Shown in pieces: positions 35,178 to 46,005 of a stretch of 64,000 nt of DNA. The number at the start of each line of letters is the position of its first letter. The first letter of the stretch is position 1. The notes below the pieces were generated by a model. It had not been told where the DNA came from, did no database searches, and was given only the letters and a program-made list of their open reading frames with translations. The position numbers were made by a program, and so were the translations under genes. Source of the DNA: Hyphodiscus hymeniophilus (lineage: Eukaryota; Ascomycota; Leotiomycetes; Helotiales; Hyphodiscaceae); contig VNKQ01000008.1 in NCBI GenBank assembly GCA_016508695.1, positions 1,488,001-1,552,000 on the forward strand, read 5' to 3'.

Positions 35178-35639
35178 TCAGCAACGACCCCTCCATCGTT
35201 GCGCTACCCAAACCTTCCACCTATCCCTACTATTCTCTTCCGCCATCTCAAGAATAAACATCGAAATCGCGATATTGTAACCTTGTCTGAAGGCTTCCAT
35301 CGGAGCTGTATCGGCAGGCGGTTTCTTCCTAGTCGGTGGAACATCGTAGCTGTTCTCCCAATCTTCAATGATATTAGTCATGGCCGCTCGGTACCCATCG
35401 AGGAATACTGTGGTTTTCTTCTTTAGCGTTACCTCCTTGGACGGAACAGTTTTGAGATTAATCGCAGGGACAAGACACATACTCTGGTTGTAAGTTTCGA
35501 CAGACAAGTTGTGCTCTTGAAGTGAACTGGTGGTAGAGTCATTATCGGAATGGAACTCCTCTAAAGGGCGTGTTGCAACTGATTCGGTCTCAGGCGGTGT
35601 GTTTGGGACATCCATTTCGTCAAATAATCGAAGTGTCAA
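35178..35639 (-). CDS. hypothetical protein, 153 aa
   Basis: A single minus exon. The N-terminal half is polar and disordered (DVPNTPPETESVATRPLEEF). The C-terminal half is helical, with two Tyr-centred helices (FLDGYRAAMTNIIEDWENSY and AFRQGYNIAISMFILEMAEE) separated by a Pro-rich loop. I recognise no domain. A similar helix/loop/helix layout occurs in the next minus gene, so the two may be diverged duplicates. Further exons cannot be excluded. Confidence 0.5.
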   Translation of the reverse strand: MTLRLFDEMDVPNTPPETESVATRPLEEFHSDNDSTTSSLQEHNLSVETYNQSMCLVPAINLKTVPSKEVTLKKKTTVFLDGYRAAMTNIIEDWENSYDVPPTRKKPPADTAPMEAFRQGYNIAISMFILEMAEENSRDRWKVWVAQRWRGRC

Positions 35640-36108
35640 AGCTGAAGCTACCGAGATCTTTTGGAGTAATGTGGGTAAATGTCCGGGAAATGTTGTTGTG
35701 AGTTGGTTTGCACAGCAACGACTGCGGGTTTATTGTCGAAGTTGAAGCGAGAATCATGGTATTCACTTTCATTATCTACCTACCTTGATAGTATCACCTG
35801 ACCGAAGGTTAACATGGGCTCGAGGTTTCAAAGTTGAATGGCCGACGCATGCTGTTTATAGGATCGTTCAAGTGTTCGAGCGAGCAGCATCCACGATTCA
35901 GAAACAACGGTACTCCCAGCAGACGGCGAGAATCTATCCTTGAGACTATGAAAACACAATCATAACCGGTCAATGGATCATACTTCCAGTATAGACCTTC
36001 CAAACAGCCTTACTCTTCATCTCCTTCATCACAGCAACCTTTCTCTGCGTCCAGATATTTTTGCCTTCTTCGCCATTCTCTATGCAATCAGACAACCAAG
36101 AAAGCGTC
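35640..36108. other. intergenic, no gene seen
   Basis: Between two unrecognised minus-strand genes. No motif. Confidence 0.4.
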
Positions 36109-36936
36109 CTATTCATAGATAGTAGAATAGCATAAGTCTTGCAGAATCAGCAGATTCTCTCTCAACGATGGTATATGAAGGTTCCTCAATGCCGCCAGTT
36201 TACAAATTCGTTGATTGAACCATAGTTGGTTAATGTATTGCCAGCTCATCACTGTAAATAAGGGCATAGTATACACTTTGAAATGCATCGATTTTGTGTC
36301 AACTTTAGAATCTCTACACAACCAAAGAAGCCCCAAAGTTCGAGTTCCTCTATTTTCTTCCCCCCCACACACTTCTTCCTCTCCACGCCTAAACTCTCTC
36401 GACAACAAAGCCTCCCTCTTCAAAGAAAGTTCTTCCAACTCTGCCATCACCGCATGTATTGCCTTCTCACCTTTTAGGATGGCATCCCACGCTTGCGGGG
36501 ATAGTTTCGCGACACAGCCCGGCAGTCCACAATCATGGCTCTTGTCTCCTGCAGCTCTTGCCTCTCTGCAGTGGTTGCCGATATCCTCGCACGCTCCGTC
36601 ATACCCACAGAGATAAGAAGCCACAGTATCCCCTCGCAGAGGCGGTGCTTCGATGGGACTGATTTCCACGGCAGCACGCTTGAATCCAGCTTCCATAGCA
36701 TCTGTCAGAGCCTGGTTATATGCCATGCGATAAGCGGCACTATTCTCCTTGTTGTAAAGCTCATCAGGTGCAAAGGAAGAGCCCCGATTTACTCGAGACG
36801 TTGCGGAAGCATCGTGGGATGTTGTGGACTTAGCTGTATCTGGAGCTCCGTTGAAGCGGATTTCGATTTCTCTGGTTGGGGACATGAGCCTAGCTCGTGA
36901 GTCTCCGGACGGTCGCTGACTCCTTCCTCGGTCCAT
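36109..36936 (-). CDS. hypothetical protein, up to 275 aa
   Basis: A minus exon starting MDRGRSQRPSGDSRARLMSP. A disordered N-terminus is followed by two Ala/Tyr-rich helices (AAYRMAYNQALTDAMEAGF and VASYLCGYDGACEDIGNHC), a CGLPGC motif and a Glu/Lys-rich helix ending EELSLKREALLSREFRRGEE. After about residue 195 the composition changes (many hydrophobic residues, no charge pattern), so the true 3' end may lie further upstream or use another exon. No family is recognised. The paired helices loosely resemble those of the 35178-35639 gene. Confidence 0.5.
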   Translation of the reverse strand: MDRGRSQRPSGDSRARLMSPTREIEIRFNGAPDTAKSTTSHDASATSRVNRGSSFAPDELYNKENSAAYRMAYNQALTDAMEAGFKRAAVEISPIEAPPLRGDTVASYLCGYDGACEDIGNHCREARAAGDKSHDCGLPGCVAKLSPQAWDAILKGEKAIHAVMAELEELSLKREALLSREFRRGEEEVCGGEENRGTRTLGLLWLCRDSKVDTKSMHFKVYTMPLFTVMSWQYINQLWFNQRICKLAALRNLHIPSLRENLLILQDLCYSTIYE

Positions 36937-37789
36937 CGTTGAGATTGATAATGTGATGATTTGAGTGCTGTGTGTTTCCTTGGTTATGACTGTGAAGTGG
37001 ACTTGCGTGGGGTTCTTGATTTGATCAATATCTATGGCTGGAGATGGTAGAGGAAGGCAGGAACACGTAGCGGAGAGAAATCGTATATGTACGAATTTTC
37101 ATGCTCAGGGAGGTCGAAATGTGAATAACTAAGCACTTTCAATCAATGTTTAACAGATAATATCTTATTCTAGTCATGTGAAGGTCTCAACTCAATTCTG
37201 CAAATCCTTGTTTCTGGGTCTGTGATTTTGCCGCCGTCACCAATACAAAGCTGGGGTTCTGGGTGATTTTATGCCAGCCGGTGTCTCGGCGATCTAGAGG
37301 ATGTTCTTCAGATCAAAAATCCCTCCATACCGTATGTTGTCGGCCACCGCCTTCGTCGGGGACCAATAGCTAGCTCCTCATGTATGGCCCTCAGCTTATA
37401 CGTGAGTGTAGAGGGAGGAACAGGGAGACTTTCAATCGAGGACTGAAAATTGCGAATGAGCATTTTCTGGAAGAATACTCACACTCATTACTCACTGAAA
37501 ATAGTTGTGAGATCATCGCATTGCGAAGCTACCTTTCTAGCTACAGGTTTCTCTATTAAATGTAATAAAGAGCAAATGCGGTATGAGTGAATAATTAAGG
37601 AACGAAAAGCAAGGCCGTGATTGCGATGTTACAATTCTGGCGGGGTATCATGCAGAGAAATGAAGGGTATGCGATGGCAACGCTGCTTTTGACAATGTCG
37701 CCCAGCCCATTGCAATATCGTACAGTGTGCATTAATATCGTAAAAGGTTCGTCGTATGCTGCTACAAACTAGCCATTCTGGTGTATTTA
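36937..37789. other. intergenic, no gene seen
   Basis: Upstream of the hypothetical gene and downstream of the F-box-like gene. Nothing supportable. Confidence 0.45.
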
Positions 37790-39397
37790 TCATGTGTCCA
37801 ACAAAGCTGGCATGTCGTCGTCATCTTCCATATCATCTTCCATGTCATCGTTAGGAAAGAAGAGAGGGTCACCATGCAAACCGAAGGGATTTTCGTCTGA
37901 GCCATACATCGCCAAGTCGTCTTCATCCGACCACATCTCTATATCATCTGCTGGGAAGCCAGATTCGCGGTCAAACTCGATCCACCGCCTCTCGGGGTTC
38001 TTCAAAGAATCTTGAGTGAACTTCCAGATTGTTTTGCCAGGTGCGTAAAATGCCTTCGGTGGCTTGCCATCGGCCGGGTCAAGAGAAGCGCGGACACGAC
38101 GAACGTTCTTATCCTTGAACTGCAATAACCGGCGGATTTTGGTATCTTCATCGGCACGGATCACTCTGACAGCCAGACCAAGAGGGGTGAGAGGTTTGAG
38201 GAATTTTGACTGCGAGACGAATAGAGGAGGCCCGGTTCCGAAAACGCCTTCATCTTTCACAAGGTGCGTGAACATGTGTTCTGGTCCTTCTTGCGGATCA
38301 TCTTCTGGAATGCCAGTGACGATAAGTTCGTCCAAGAAAGGCCCAGTGTGCCATCGCAGGACCGTCGAGCAGGCGGGACCAGGAAAGTGCAGATGCTCAC
38401 AAAAGTTGACGAGGTCGAGTTTCATTCTCATGAGAGAAGGAAACAGCTTTGATAGACGGTTCGATTTCGAGGATATTTGAAGATGTTTCATGAAGTCTGT
38501 AAATTGTTGCCAGCAGTAAGCGTGGATACCGTGGTCCAATGCAGCACCCTTAGGCCGTGCATGTATTGGGATCTTAAGGCTTTGGACCGTAGGATGGTAG
38601 GACATCGCAAAAATGTCTCGCTTCGAAGCCTCGTCATCGTAGTACTTGCCAACTACTCTCAAGTCGACACTCTTGATGGTGGATCGAAGTTCGTGGGATG
38701 CGAGGGAGAAAGCTTCAAGAGTAATAACTTGAGTAAACACGAACGAGTTGTTAAAGAAGAGCTTACGACCCTCTTCATAATAGATTTTACAAGTGGCTAA
38801 GATATCTGCACAGCTGTCAACACAAATACACGAGTATCGTTAAGTCGGGCAATGACTCAAATGGCTTGGAATGATGTACTTACGGACAGGGTACTTCTTG
38901 CGCTGCATCTGCTCCTCTTTCGTCAAATGCTCCAGCCGAGGTTTAGAAAATGGATCAATGATCGGGAAAGGGCATTTCATGGCGAATCCAAGAATGCGCA
39001 GCTGGATCTCCATCGGGAGGTGCGGAAGCTGTTGGTAGGCAGTCACTGCGCTCTTACGGGTCTTCATCTTGTGGAACTTGACAGATTCCTTGAGCTTTTG
39101 CGGGGCCCATGAGATGCCGTTATCTAACAACAAAGCCTTGAGTCGGTCATTCTCCTCGATGATTTCATCATAACGAGACTTGCCGGAGGAAGTAGTGTTT
39201 GGATAGTCAGGACCATCCAGCATACAGATCTGTCCAATGTTAACGAGAGCTCTCAAAACGTCTAAAGGGTTTGGAAAGATTGTCTGTACTTTGTACAAAG
39301 ACCATAAGATACATCGTGGGAGAAGGAAAGGAGGAAAGGAGGCAAGGAAGGAATGAAGGAGACTTACATGGGGTGGAATCAGGAGATGTTGCGCCAT
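37790..39397 (-). CDS. F-box-like protein, 481 aa
   Basis: Three exons: 39397-39368 (ten codons), 39283-38884 and 38805-37790, with introns of 84 and 78 nt. A short coiled stretch (YDEIIEENDRLKALLLDNGI) comes before an F-box-like segment (LPHLPMEIQLRILGFAM, about residues 104-120). The second junction gives YPVHILATCKIYYEEGRKLF, the usual 'ancestral cell reaches a named place' block of fungal F-box proteins, then FFNNSFVFTQ. The C-terminus is strongly acidic (MEDDMEDDDDM). It is probably a substrate receptor for an SCF ligase, with unknown target. The tiny first exon is supported by a GTAAGT donor and clean phase. Confidence 0.78.
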
Positions 39398-40349
39398 GTC
39401 TCTTTTGCCAGTGATGTCTCGCTCAGAGTTATTGAGAGATGGTCGGGTGAGAGTGATACTCTCCACTTACTGCTAGTCTAGCTTTTGACCAGTGGCTCTG
39501 TCGCAGTGATGATCAGGAAAGGAGGTCAAAACGAGCGGTGGGGGAGCAGGAAGTCAATCTTATGAAGATGACATAAGATGAAAGCCGTCGCCGTTGGTGT
39601 GGGAATGTCTTAGTGGTAGTTACCCGCTGGGCATTACTTCTTTGTCCACGATGCGTTTGGAGATGGTGTTTTGGTTCGAATCAAGAAGAACGAAAGTCTA
39701 TGGTACGGAGAAATACGCGGGGTGTAGGAAGTCGCGATGGTCAAAACACGCCGCACGTGACTCATTCACCGCTTCTCTTTTCAGTGCTTCCCCCTTGAAG
39801 CGATGGCGTCAACAAGCACATATGCGGACAGGGCTTCAATTCTGCCAAGACGTCCCAAAACCGCTCTTTCCAATGCTTTTATCTAACAAGTCTGTGAATG
39901 GCTCTACCTCTCTGCCTGAGGTAATCCGAGCGGTGGTAAGGTAATCACGGGATCCAGATGATCACATCCTCGTGATGCAAGGGCGATCGGGGCGCGTCCT
40001 TTCCGTTATTCATCGATGGCACTTACAGCCTTGACGTCACCAACCATTGAGGGGCTTATTCTGATCAGCCTTATAAGAATAGATGACGAGTTGGCGAAGT
40101 CAGCACTCTGAACTCGTACTGTGTAAACCTCGCTTTCAAGAACCAACTGTAAGTCATTGCATCGTTCTGATCATCATCATGAAACTCTTCTTCCCTCTAC
40201 CTCTACGCGTTACGGAACTCCCAGCTAAACCATTCTGTACACTGACATTGCCCCTCATCAGAGAAAACCAGAGACGCCACAAATCCAATCTCCAAACACC
40301 CATTTCCAGAAACCGCAATTTCAGACGCGTCACAACCTCGACTTCCAAT
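39398..40349. promoter_or_regulatory. upstream region of the BLI-3-like gene, GATC cluster
   Basis: About 0.95 kb between divergent starts. GATC elements occur at 39951-39963 (GATCCAGATGATC) and 39985-39988, some 360-400 bp before the start codon. Spaced GATC pairs resemble white-collar-complex light response elements. A TATA-like TTATAAG lies near 40070. Confidence 0.4.
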
Positions 40350-41023
40350 ATGTCTTTCTCCAATGCAGACACCGGCAGTAAGCCCGCCGATCCCTACAAG
40401 GCGAAGAATATCGACGATGCCTCCATCAAGGAGAAGGTCGAAGATCTCAGCGAATTCATTACCGCCTGCAAGTTCGGTATGATGACAACTCGTGACGGTA
40501 GCAGCGGTCAATTGGTATCACGCTGCATGGCGTTGGCTGCAAAGGTACTTCCTCCTCCAGATTGAGCACTGCAGGTCTAACACCATACCAGGAGGGCGGT
40601 GGCATTGACCTCATCTTCCACACCAACACCGAGTCCGGCAAAACCAATGACATCGAATCTGACCCGCACATCAACATTGCCTTCCTCAATTCTTCCGGCG
40701 AATGGGCTTCCATCAGCGGCACCTCTTCCATCATCACCGATCGTTCAGTCGTCGAGAAGTACTACTCATCTTCCTTGAAGGCTTGGTTAGGTGACCTTGG
40801 TGATGGTAAGCATGATGGTGGCCCACAGGATCCTCGGATTGGCGTTATCAAGGTCGAGGCGAAGACTGCCACTTATGCAGTTGTCAGAAAGAGTGCGGTC
40901 AGCCGGGTGGCAGAGATTGCGCAGGGTGTCGTTACGGGAAAGGCGGCGAGTGTCAATAAGTTGAGAGAGTTGAGCGAACAAGAAATTGAAACTTGGAGAT
41001 CATCGAACAAGATGGTCCAGTAA
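40350..41023 (+). CDS. bli-3: BLI-3-like FMN-binding split-barrel protein
   Basis: Exons 40350-40544 and 40592-41023, with a 47-nt intron, give 208 aa starting MSFSNADTGSKPADPYKAKN, the usual start of Neurospora BLI-3 homologues. The pyridoxamine-5'-phosphate-oxidase-like barrel has KFGMMTTRD, LIFHTNTESGKTNDI, INIAFLNSSGEWASISG and KAWLGDLGDG. In Neurospora bli-3 is induced by blue light through the white collar complex. The biochemical role is unclear, with general stress/FMN-binding annotation. The same frame stays open upstream to an ATG at 40179, which would add 57 basic, Arg/Pro/Leu-rich residues like a mitochondrial presequence. I chose the downstream ATG by homology. Confidence 0.88.
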
Positions 41024-41423
41024 AGAACGAGGGCCTGGGTCGGCTCTACGTGGGAAACAGCAAACGAACCTTACAAATCTTCCAATGGTTGCATGCAGGA
41101 TTAAACTTCACACTCATCGCGCCGGAGGCAACACCTGGTAGTTAGCATTGTAATGGCTCAGCAGCAAACCCTTCAACCAGCATCAAGTACATAGAATGCC
41201 CATACCTCTACCCAACCATATATTCTTTGCCAGTGCCAAGTGTTAAGCTCCGTTGAGAACAACACTTCGAGTGGCTCGTTCATCTCTATGAAGTAGGCTC
41301 ATTGTTTCCTAAACAGGTCTTGGATTCTTCACAATACTGGACTTGTTTGTTGCAGACCACTAGTGGTCTAGGATTCGCATCCCAGTCCTAGTGATATCTC
41401 ATTCCCATAATGTCATAATATTG
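41024..41423. other. convergent intergenic region
   Basis: 3' ends of the BLI-3-like and thiolase-like genes. Nothing else seen. Confidence 0.5.
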
Positions 41424-43283
41424 TCACAGCTTCTCGCTCTGCTCAAAACTGAAAAGGTTTCTCCCATCGTCAGCAGTCCTCACCCATCCCCTCCTCCCAA
41501 TCGGTTCCTTCGTCCGACTCGCAAGCTGCTGCAGCGCTTTCTCATCAGCATGATTCGCAATGAATCGATGCCCATTATTCCACATCCGGCCCACCACATG
41601 TCCAGTCCCTGGCGTTCCGTCACGGTTGAACTCAACCGTATAGGTCTGTCATCAATTAGCGCTCTCCGGTCGACAAGTGACATCAAGATCGTACCTCAAC
41701 AACAGCCTCCCCCTCAGCCTTCTCATCAACAGGCGGACAAAACACATCCTCAACCAAATGCGGCAGGGGATTATTCTTTGGATAGGGACTCCCATCTTTC
41801 CTCGGCTGCGTTGAAAGGCATACAACGTGTTGATGCGTGAGCATTCCTCCATTAGCTAGCACTAACCCGTGCCTACTCTTTCCCTTACGGAGCTCCCGAG
41901 TCATTTCAGTGAGGGCGTGCATGGAATAGTTGTTCCCCGCACCGCCGAAAGATGTTAGGCCTCCGAGGAGGGTGATGGGCTTACTCGGGCTTGTGATAGA
42001 GAGTCCAAGGTGGTGACAGGCTAATTTAGGGACTATGGGGAAACAACTATGGATTGTCAGTCTCTGGACGAGGGAGGGGGGAAGACCACGAACGAGTAGA
42101 AATCGTAGATGTCGATTTCATCTTTCGTCAGTCCGGATACCCGGAGACCTGCATCCAAGGATCGTGAGATGGAGGGAGCGGAGTAGAAATCTGGTCTCTC
42201 CCAAACTATTGTACGTCAATAAGCAAAGCGTCGTTGTTCACAAAAGTCGTGTCCTCACAATGATCGGCATCATCTGTTCCAGCACCGCCTAAAGCATAGA
42301 TCCAACGACTTTTTGGAATGCCCAGCTCTCTCGCATACTCGGTCGAAGTCAAGATGCACGTCCCAGCGAGATTGACGTTGTTGAAAGCATTCATTAGAAG
42401 GGGATCTACTGAAGTCAGATATCGGTCCCACTCAGAAGGGATCTAGATTTTACAAGGAAAGCAAATCATCCGGTTCCTCTTCGTTACCGTCTTAATGTCA
42501 CCTGCCGTCGCAGCTGGCTTGCCGTGATTCCAGGCCAGTGGATTGCCCTCTGCGACTTTCACAAAGTTGGCATATACCTCGGCTGACTCTTGGTCGTTTG
42601 CTGCAATTGCTTGGTTTCGGTGTGCCCGGAACGCATTCTCATACAACGGATATACGTGGATAGGTAGTCCTACAGAATGTAGAGTGCCAAGATCTACCGA
42701 TCGTGAGTTTCCAGGACAATAAGAACTGCCCAAGCCACTTACTTTGACCAAATCTCTTGACATCAGAAACGGTGATCTTCCTCGCCGCCTCATCCGGTGG
42801 TGTCCACCCAGGAGGAGGCATTTTCCCAGCTGCAGCACAAGCACCCACTACCAATCCGCATCAGTATTTCCACGTCCTTTCCAACCACAACAAAAACTCA
42901 CAAGAAGCCAACGCTTCTCCACCAGTAATGACGGCAACTTTGGTCTCTCCAAAACTGATCCGTCTCGCCGCCTCATCGAACAGCTTTGCCGGCGAGTTTC
43001 CCCCATGTTCACTCAAGACCTTATACTTCGGCTGCACACCCAGCTTCTCTCCTATCAAACCTGGAAGATCGTGATAATTCCATGTCCAGGTCGCTACTAC
43101 ACTGATGCTGTCGATGCTCGCTTGCAATCTGCTGGTTGCGGACTGCGGCAGAGAGGTGTCTTTGATTGCCAGCTCGGTGGCTTGAAGCATCAATTGCAAG
43201 GGCTCCAATGCATCTTTGACGGCGAGGGATTGGTTCTTGACATCGCCGACTCCAACGAGTATGGGTATTTTCCTTTTGTTCAT
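41424..43283 (-). CDS. thiolase-like protein type 1 (TLP1-like), catalytic residues absent
   Basis: Seven exons in minus order: 43283-42902, 42847-42743, 42669-42454, 42408-42259, 42205-42094, 42046-41695 and 41645-41424. Introns are 45-73 nt and the product is 512 aa. The thiolase fold is recognisable (KIPILVGVGD, AARRISFGETKVAVITGGEA, FGQRLPIHVYPLYENAFRAH, IDIYDFYSCFPIVPKLACHH, LLGGLTSFGGAGNNYSMHAL). Where thiolases have the nucleophilic Cys there is HGGNSPAK. The GHP histidine is missing, and ANGGM replaces CNGGG. The last ~75 residues (TYTVEFNRDGTPGTGHVVGR) fit the extra C-terminal domain of type-1 thiolase-like proteins. It is probably an acyl-CoA-related protein without classical thiolase chemistry. 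The start at MNKRKIP is preferred over an upstream Met. Confidence 0.87.
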
Positions 43284-44300
43284 TTTGAAGGTACTAATAA
43301 CTGTAACGGACAAGAAGATGTGAAAGAGATAGCTTAGATTAGATAGCGCGGTAATAGCTCAAAACCAGTTCACGCAGAAGTTGAACCATTTTTGCGATTA
43401 GTAAATAAGAAGCAGAAAGCTTGATGTAGGTATCCTCATTGGGAATATGGTTCGGATACCGTTCCACTACAGTAATGTGGGGAAATCTCCCAGCTGTGCA
43501 GCCTCGGCACAAGTCTCACGTGTGGGATTACCGTAGACCATGAGTATCACATTATCCCTGCAACAATTGGGAAATGAAAGGAGGGTACTTGAGCTTCGTT
43601 GATGAATTCTTCTCCATTTGTAGAAGGTTTGCTCCACGATGAGTCAAGCTGCTGGCTGCATTGCCCGTTAGCAGGTACCAATCAATGAATGTGGCCTGTC
43701 AGCTCGTCGAGCTCTAAACACCAATAAGCAATATCGACATCCCGTTCAACTGAGATCTAAGAATAGAACCAAGGTAGGTAGGTACCTTATGGATGAATTC
43801 ATGCTTCGATAGTGGTGTCACGTGTGCGTGAAAACATAAATTTTTGTCAACTAATTGCGTGAATATAATCCGCGCTGGGTGGTTCCAAAATGATTCGTGT
43901 AGAGTTCTTGAGCTCACCAAGTGTGAGTAGGCTTCCAGGCCATGAATCGCACAACGTCTCAAATCTGTTACGTAGGTTTGAGGCTATTACAGTGAAGATA
44001 TTCTGGAGCATTAGGTATATATGGAGACGATGCAGAGGATGAAGGCAGAAAACAAGACTCTGCAACAAGCACAGGTTTGAGATCAACCAGACGTGCGAAT
44101 TGAGACGCAAAGAAGTGCACATTAACATTCAAATTCATTCTGTAGAAGGATAGTCATCATGACGACTCCGGATGATACACCTCAACGCCCAATTCGTTGC
44201 ATTTTATACATTCTTTTTCCCTCATAAAATTCCACGTACTCTCCAGTATTTCCCCAATGATGTCCCCTTGAAAATGCAGCACAATCGAAGGATTCCTCGC
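43284..44300. other. intergenic, no gene seen
   Basis: Upstream of the thiolase-like gene and 3' of SEC62. Two short minus frames (43714-44128) lack motifs. Confidence 0.5.
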
Positions 44301-45518
44301 TTAATCTTCGTCATCAAATACTTCCTCAACTCTGGGTGAAAGATTTCTTTGTGATGGGGTTGAAGTAGCAATAGCAGGAGCGGCAGATGTGGTTGTGGCG
44401 GAGGCAGGAGCAGGTTGGCCAGTCATTGCATTCATGACAGAACCAGCATTGGCTGAACCGGACGATTTTGACTTCTTCTTGCCCTTCTTTTTCTCCTGTA
44501 AATCCATCAGCGCAGATCCTCAACATCATTTCTGTTGAATCAGTAAGACTAACCTCTTGCCATCCCCAAACAGGCCGGAAACTGTCAAAGAATCCCACAT
44601 CCTCAAACAGGTTCGGATACAACCACAGTCCGGGCGGAACTGCAAACATTGTGATCGCGAAGAGGATGAGTCGGAATATAGCCATAACGAAGAACAATCC
44701 AATCAAGCCCAGCATACCCATGCTCAAATACCAAACACCCAGACGCATCTTCATGGGCCAGAGAGGGAACAGAACGAGTGTGAAGACCCCAAATAGTGCA
44801 CCCGCCGCATATACCTTCCGCATGATTTGAGCACCCTCATAAAGCCAGACGAAATGAAGCTCATCCTTGCATTCTTGCTGCTGCTCGATCTTGACTGTCC
44901 ATAAGCCTTTGACCCGTTTTGTCTTATGAGCGCCTGGAGCATGATTGTGCCCTTCATGAGGGTCCGCCTTGGACACACGGAGAGCGAGAAGGGAAAGAGG
45001 GAGTAATTTGAAGCAGTTTTCGAGGGACGCGCGATCGGTGATCTCAGGGAGGAGAGGATTCTTCTTGCGGGCTTTGGTGTAAGCATCGGATTGGAGGGCT
45101 CGCAGGGCGCGTTTGACTGTGGTACATATCAGCATCTGGCATGAACGTAGACGGAGGTGACCCTACCTTTGAACATATCCTTGCGCTGTCCATTGAGGAT
45201 ACATGTCCGCGTCTTCAAGTCTTGTCCTTTGAGGAAATTGGCGACAGCAATAGCAGCGGGATTAGGTGGACCTGGATTGATTGGCTGTTGTTGTTGTTGT
45301 TGCACATGAGCTTGCTGTTGCTGTTGCGCTTGCTGTTGTGCGATAGCATTTGCCTTTAATTTCTCAACGAATTGCGGGACAGTCATTCCAGCCTTCTGGG
45401 CGTCGATTGCAATTTGTCTCTGCATGGCTGCAAGTTGTTCTGGTGTGGGTTGCTGTCCTGGCTGTAATCGGACTGGCAACTGGGTTTGGGGACCCTGCTG
45501 CTGTTGTTGGGAGGCCAT
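44301..45518 (-). CDS. SEC62: Sec62, ER post-translational translocation subunit
   Basis: Exons 45518-45167, 45116-44554 and 44495-44301, with introns of 50 and 58 nt, give 369 aa. Sec62 works with Sec63 and Sec61 to import post-translational substrates into the ER. The N-terminus is Gln-rich (QAQQQQQAHVQQQQQQ). The cytosolic domain has AVANFLKGQDLKTRTCILNG and RKDMFKVKRALRALQS, spanning the first junction. Two membrane segments follow (AAGALFGVFTLVLFPLW, and GLIGLFFVMAIFRLILFAIT), then the short PPGLWLYPNLFEDVGFFDSF block. The last exon encodes a Lys/Ser/Ala-rich tail ending VFDDED. It is divergent from MTC6. Confidence 0.93.
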
Positions 45519-46005
45519 TTGGTGAGAGAGTAGATGGAGTGTCCAGGTGAAAGGTAATATTTGTTTGATCTCCTTTTCTGTCGAGGCTGAGAGATCTGGT
45601 CAATTCGCATCGGATAAAAATTAGGCCGACACCGCAACTAAGGTACCTTACAAGTTACCTCTGTAAGTGCTCGGGCTACTCGGGTACGAATCCTTGTCTA
45701 TTTCAGCTCCAAGTCAAGGCACTAGTAGCACTACTAATCCACACAAGGGAGTGAATATCTCATACTTTCTCTCTTCACTACAGTCGAAATCATTGATGTT
45801 GTTATGACTTGAGAAATGTGCTTTTCCCTTGATCGCACTTCTGTACCCTGAGTATCTGGTTGAAGGCTGAAGCCCCAATGTCCCTCAATCCTCCCTTTCC
45901 CCGTGACAAGACCGGCTTGGGCGGGAGGCGCCCGACAACATTTTGAAGACTACTGAGGTTGATAATGAGCGAGAACTATGGACCCGATCTCGATTCCTTA
46001 CCCAT
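45519..46005. promoter_or_regulatory. divergent SEC62/MTC6 upstream region
   Basis: 487 bp shared between divergent starts. No gene and no clear core element. Confidence 0.45.

Noticed and set aside
45943..46005. Upstream extension of MTC6 from a TTG
   Set aside because: No ATG in that segment. The ATG at 46006 with the following intron gives a family-like short N-terminus.
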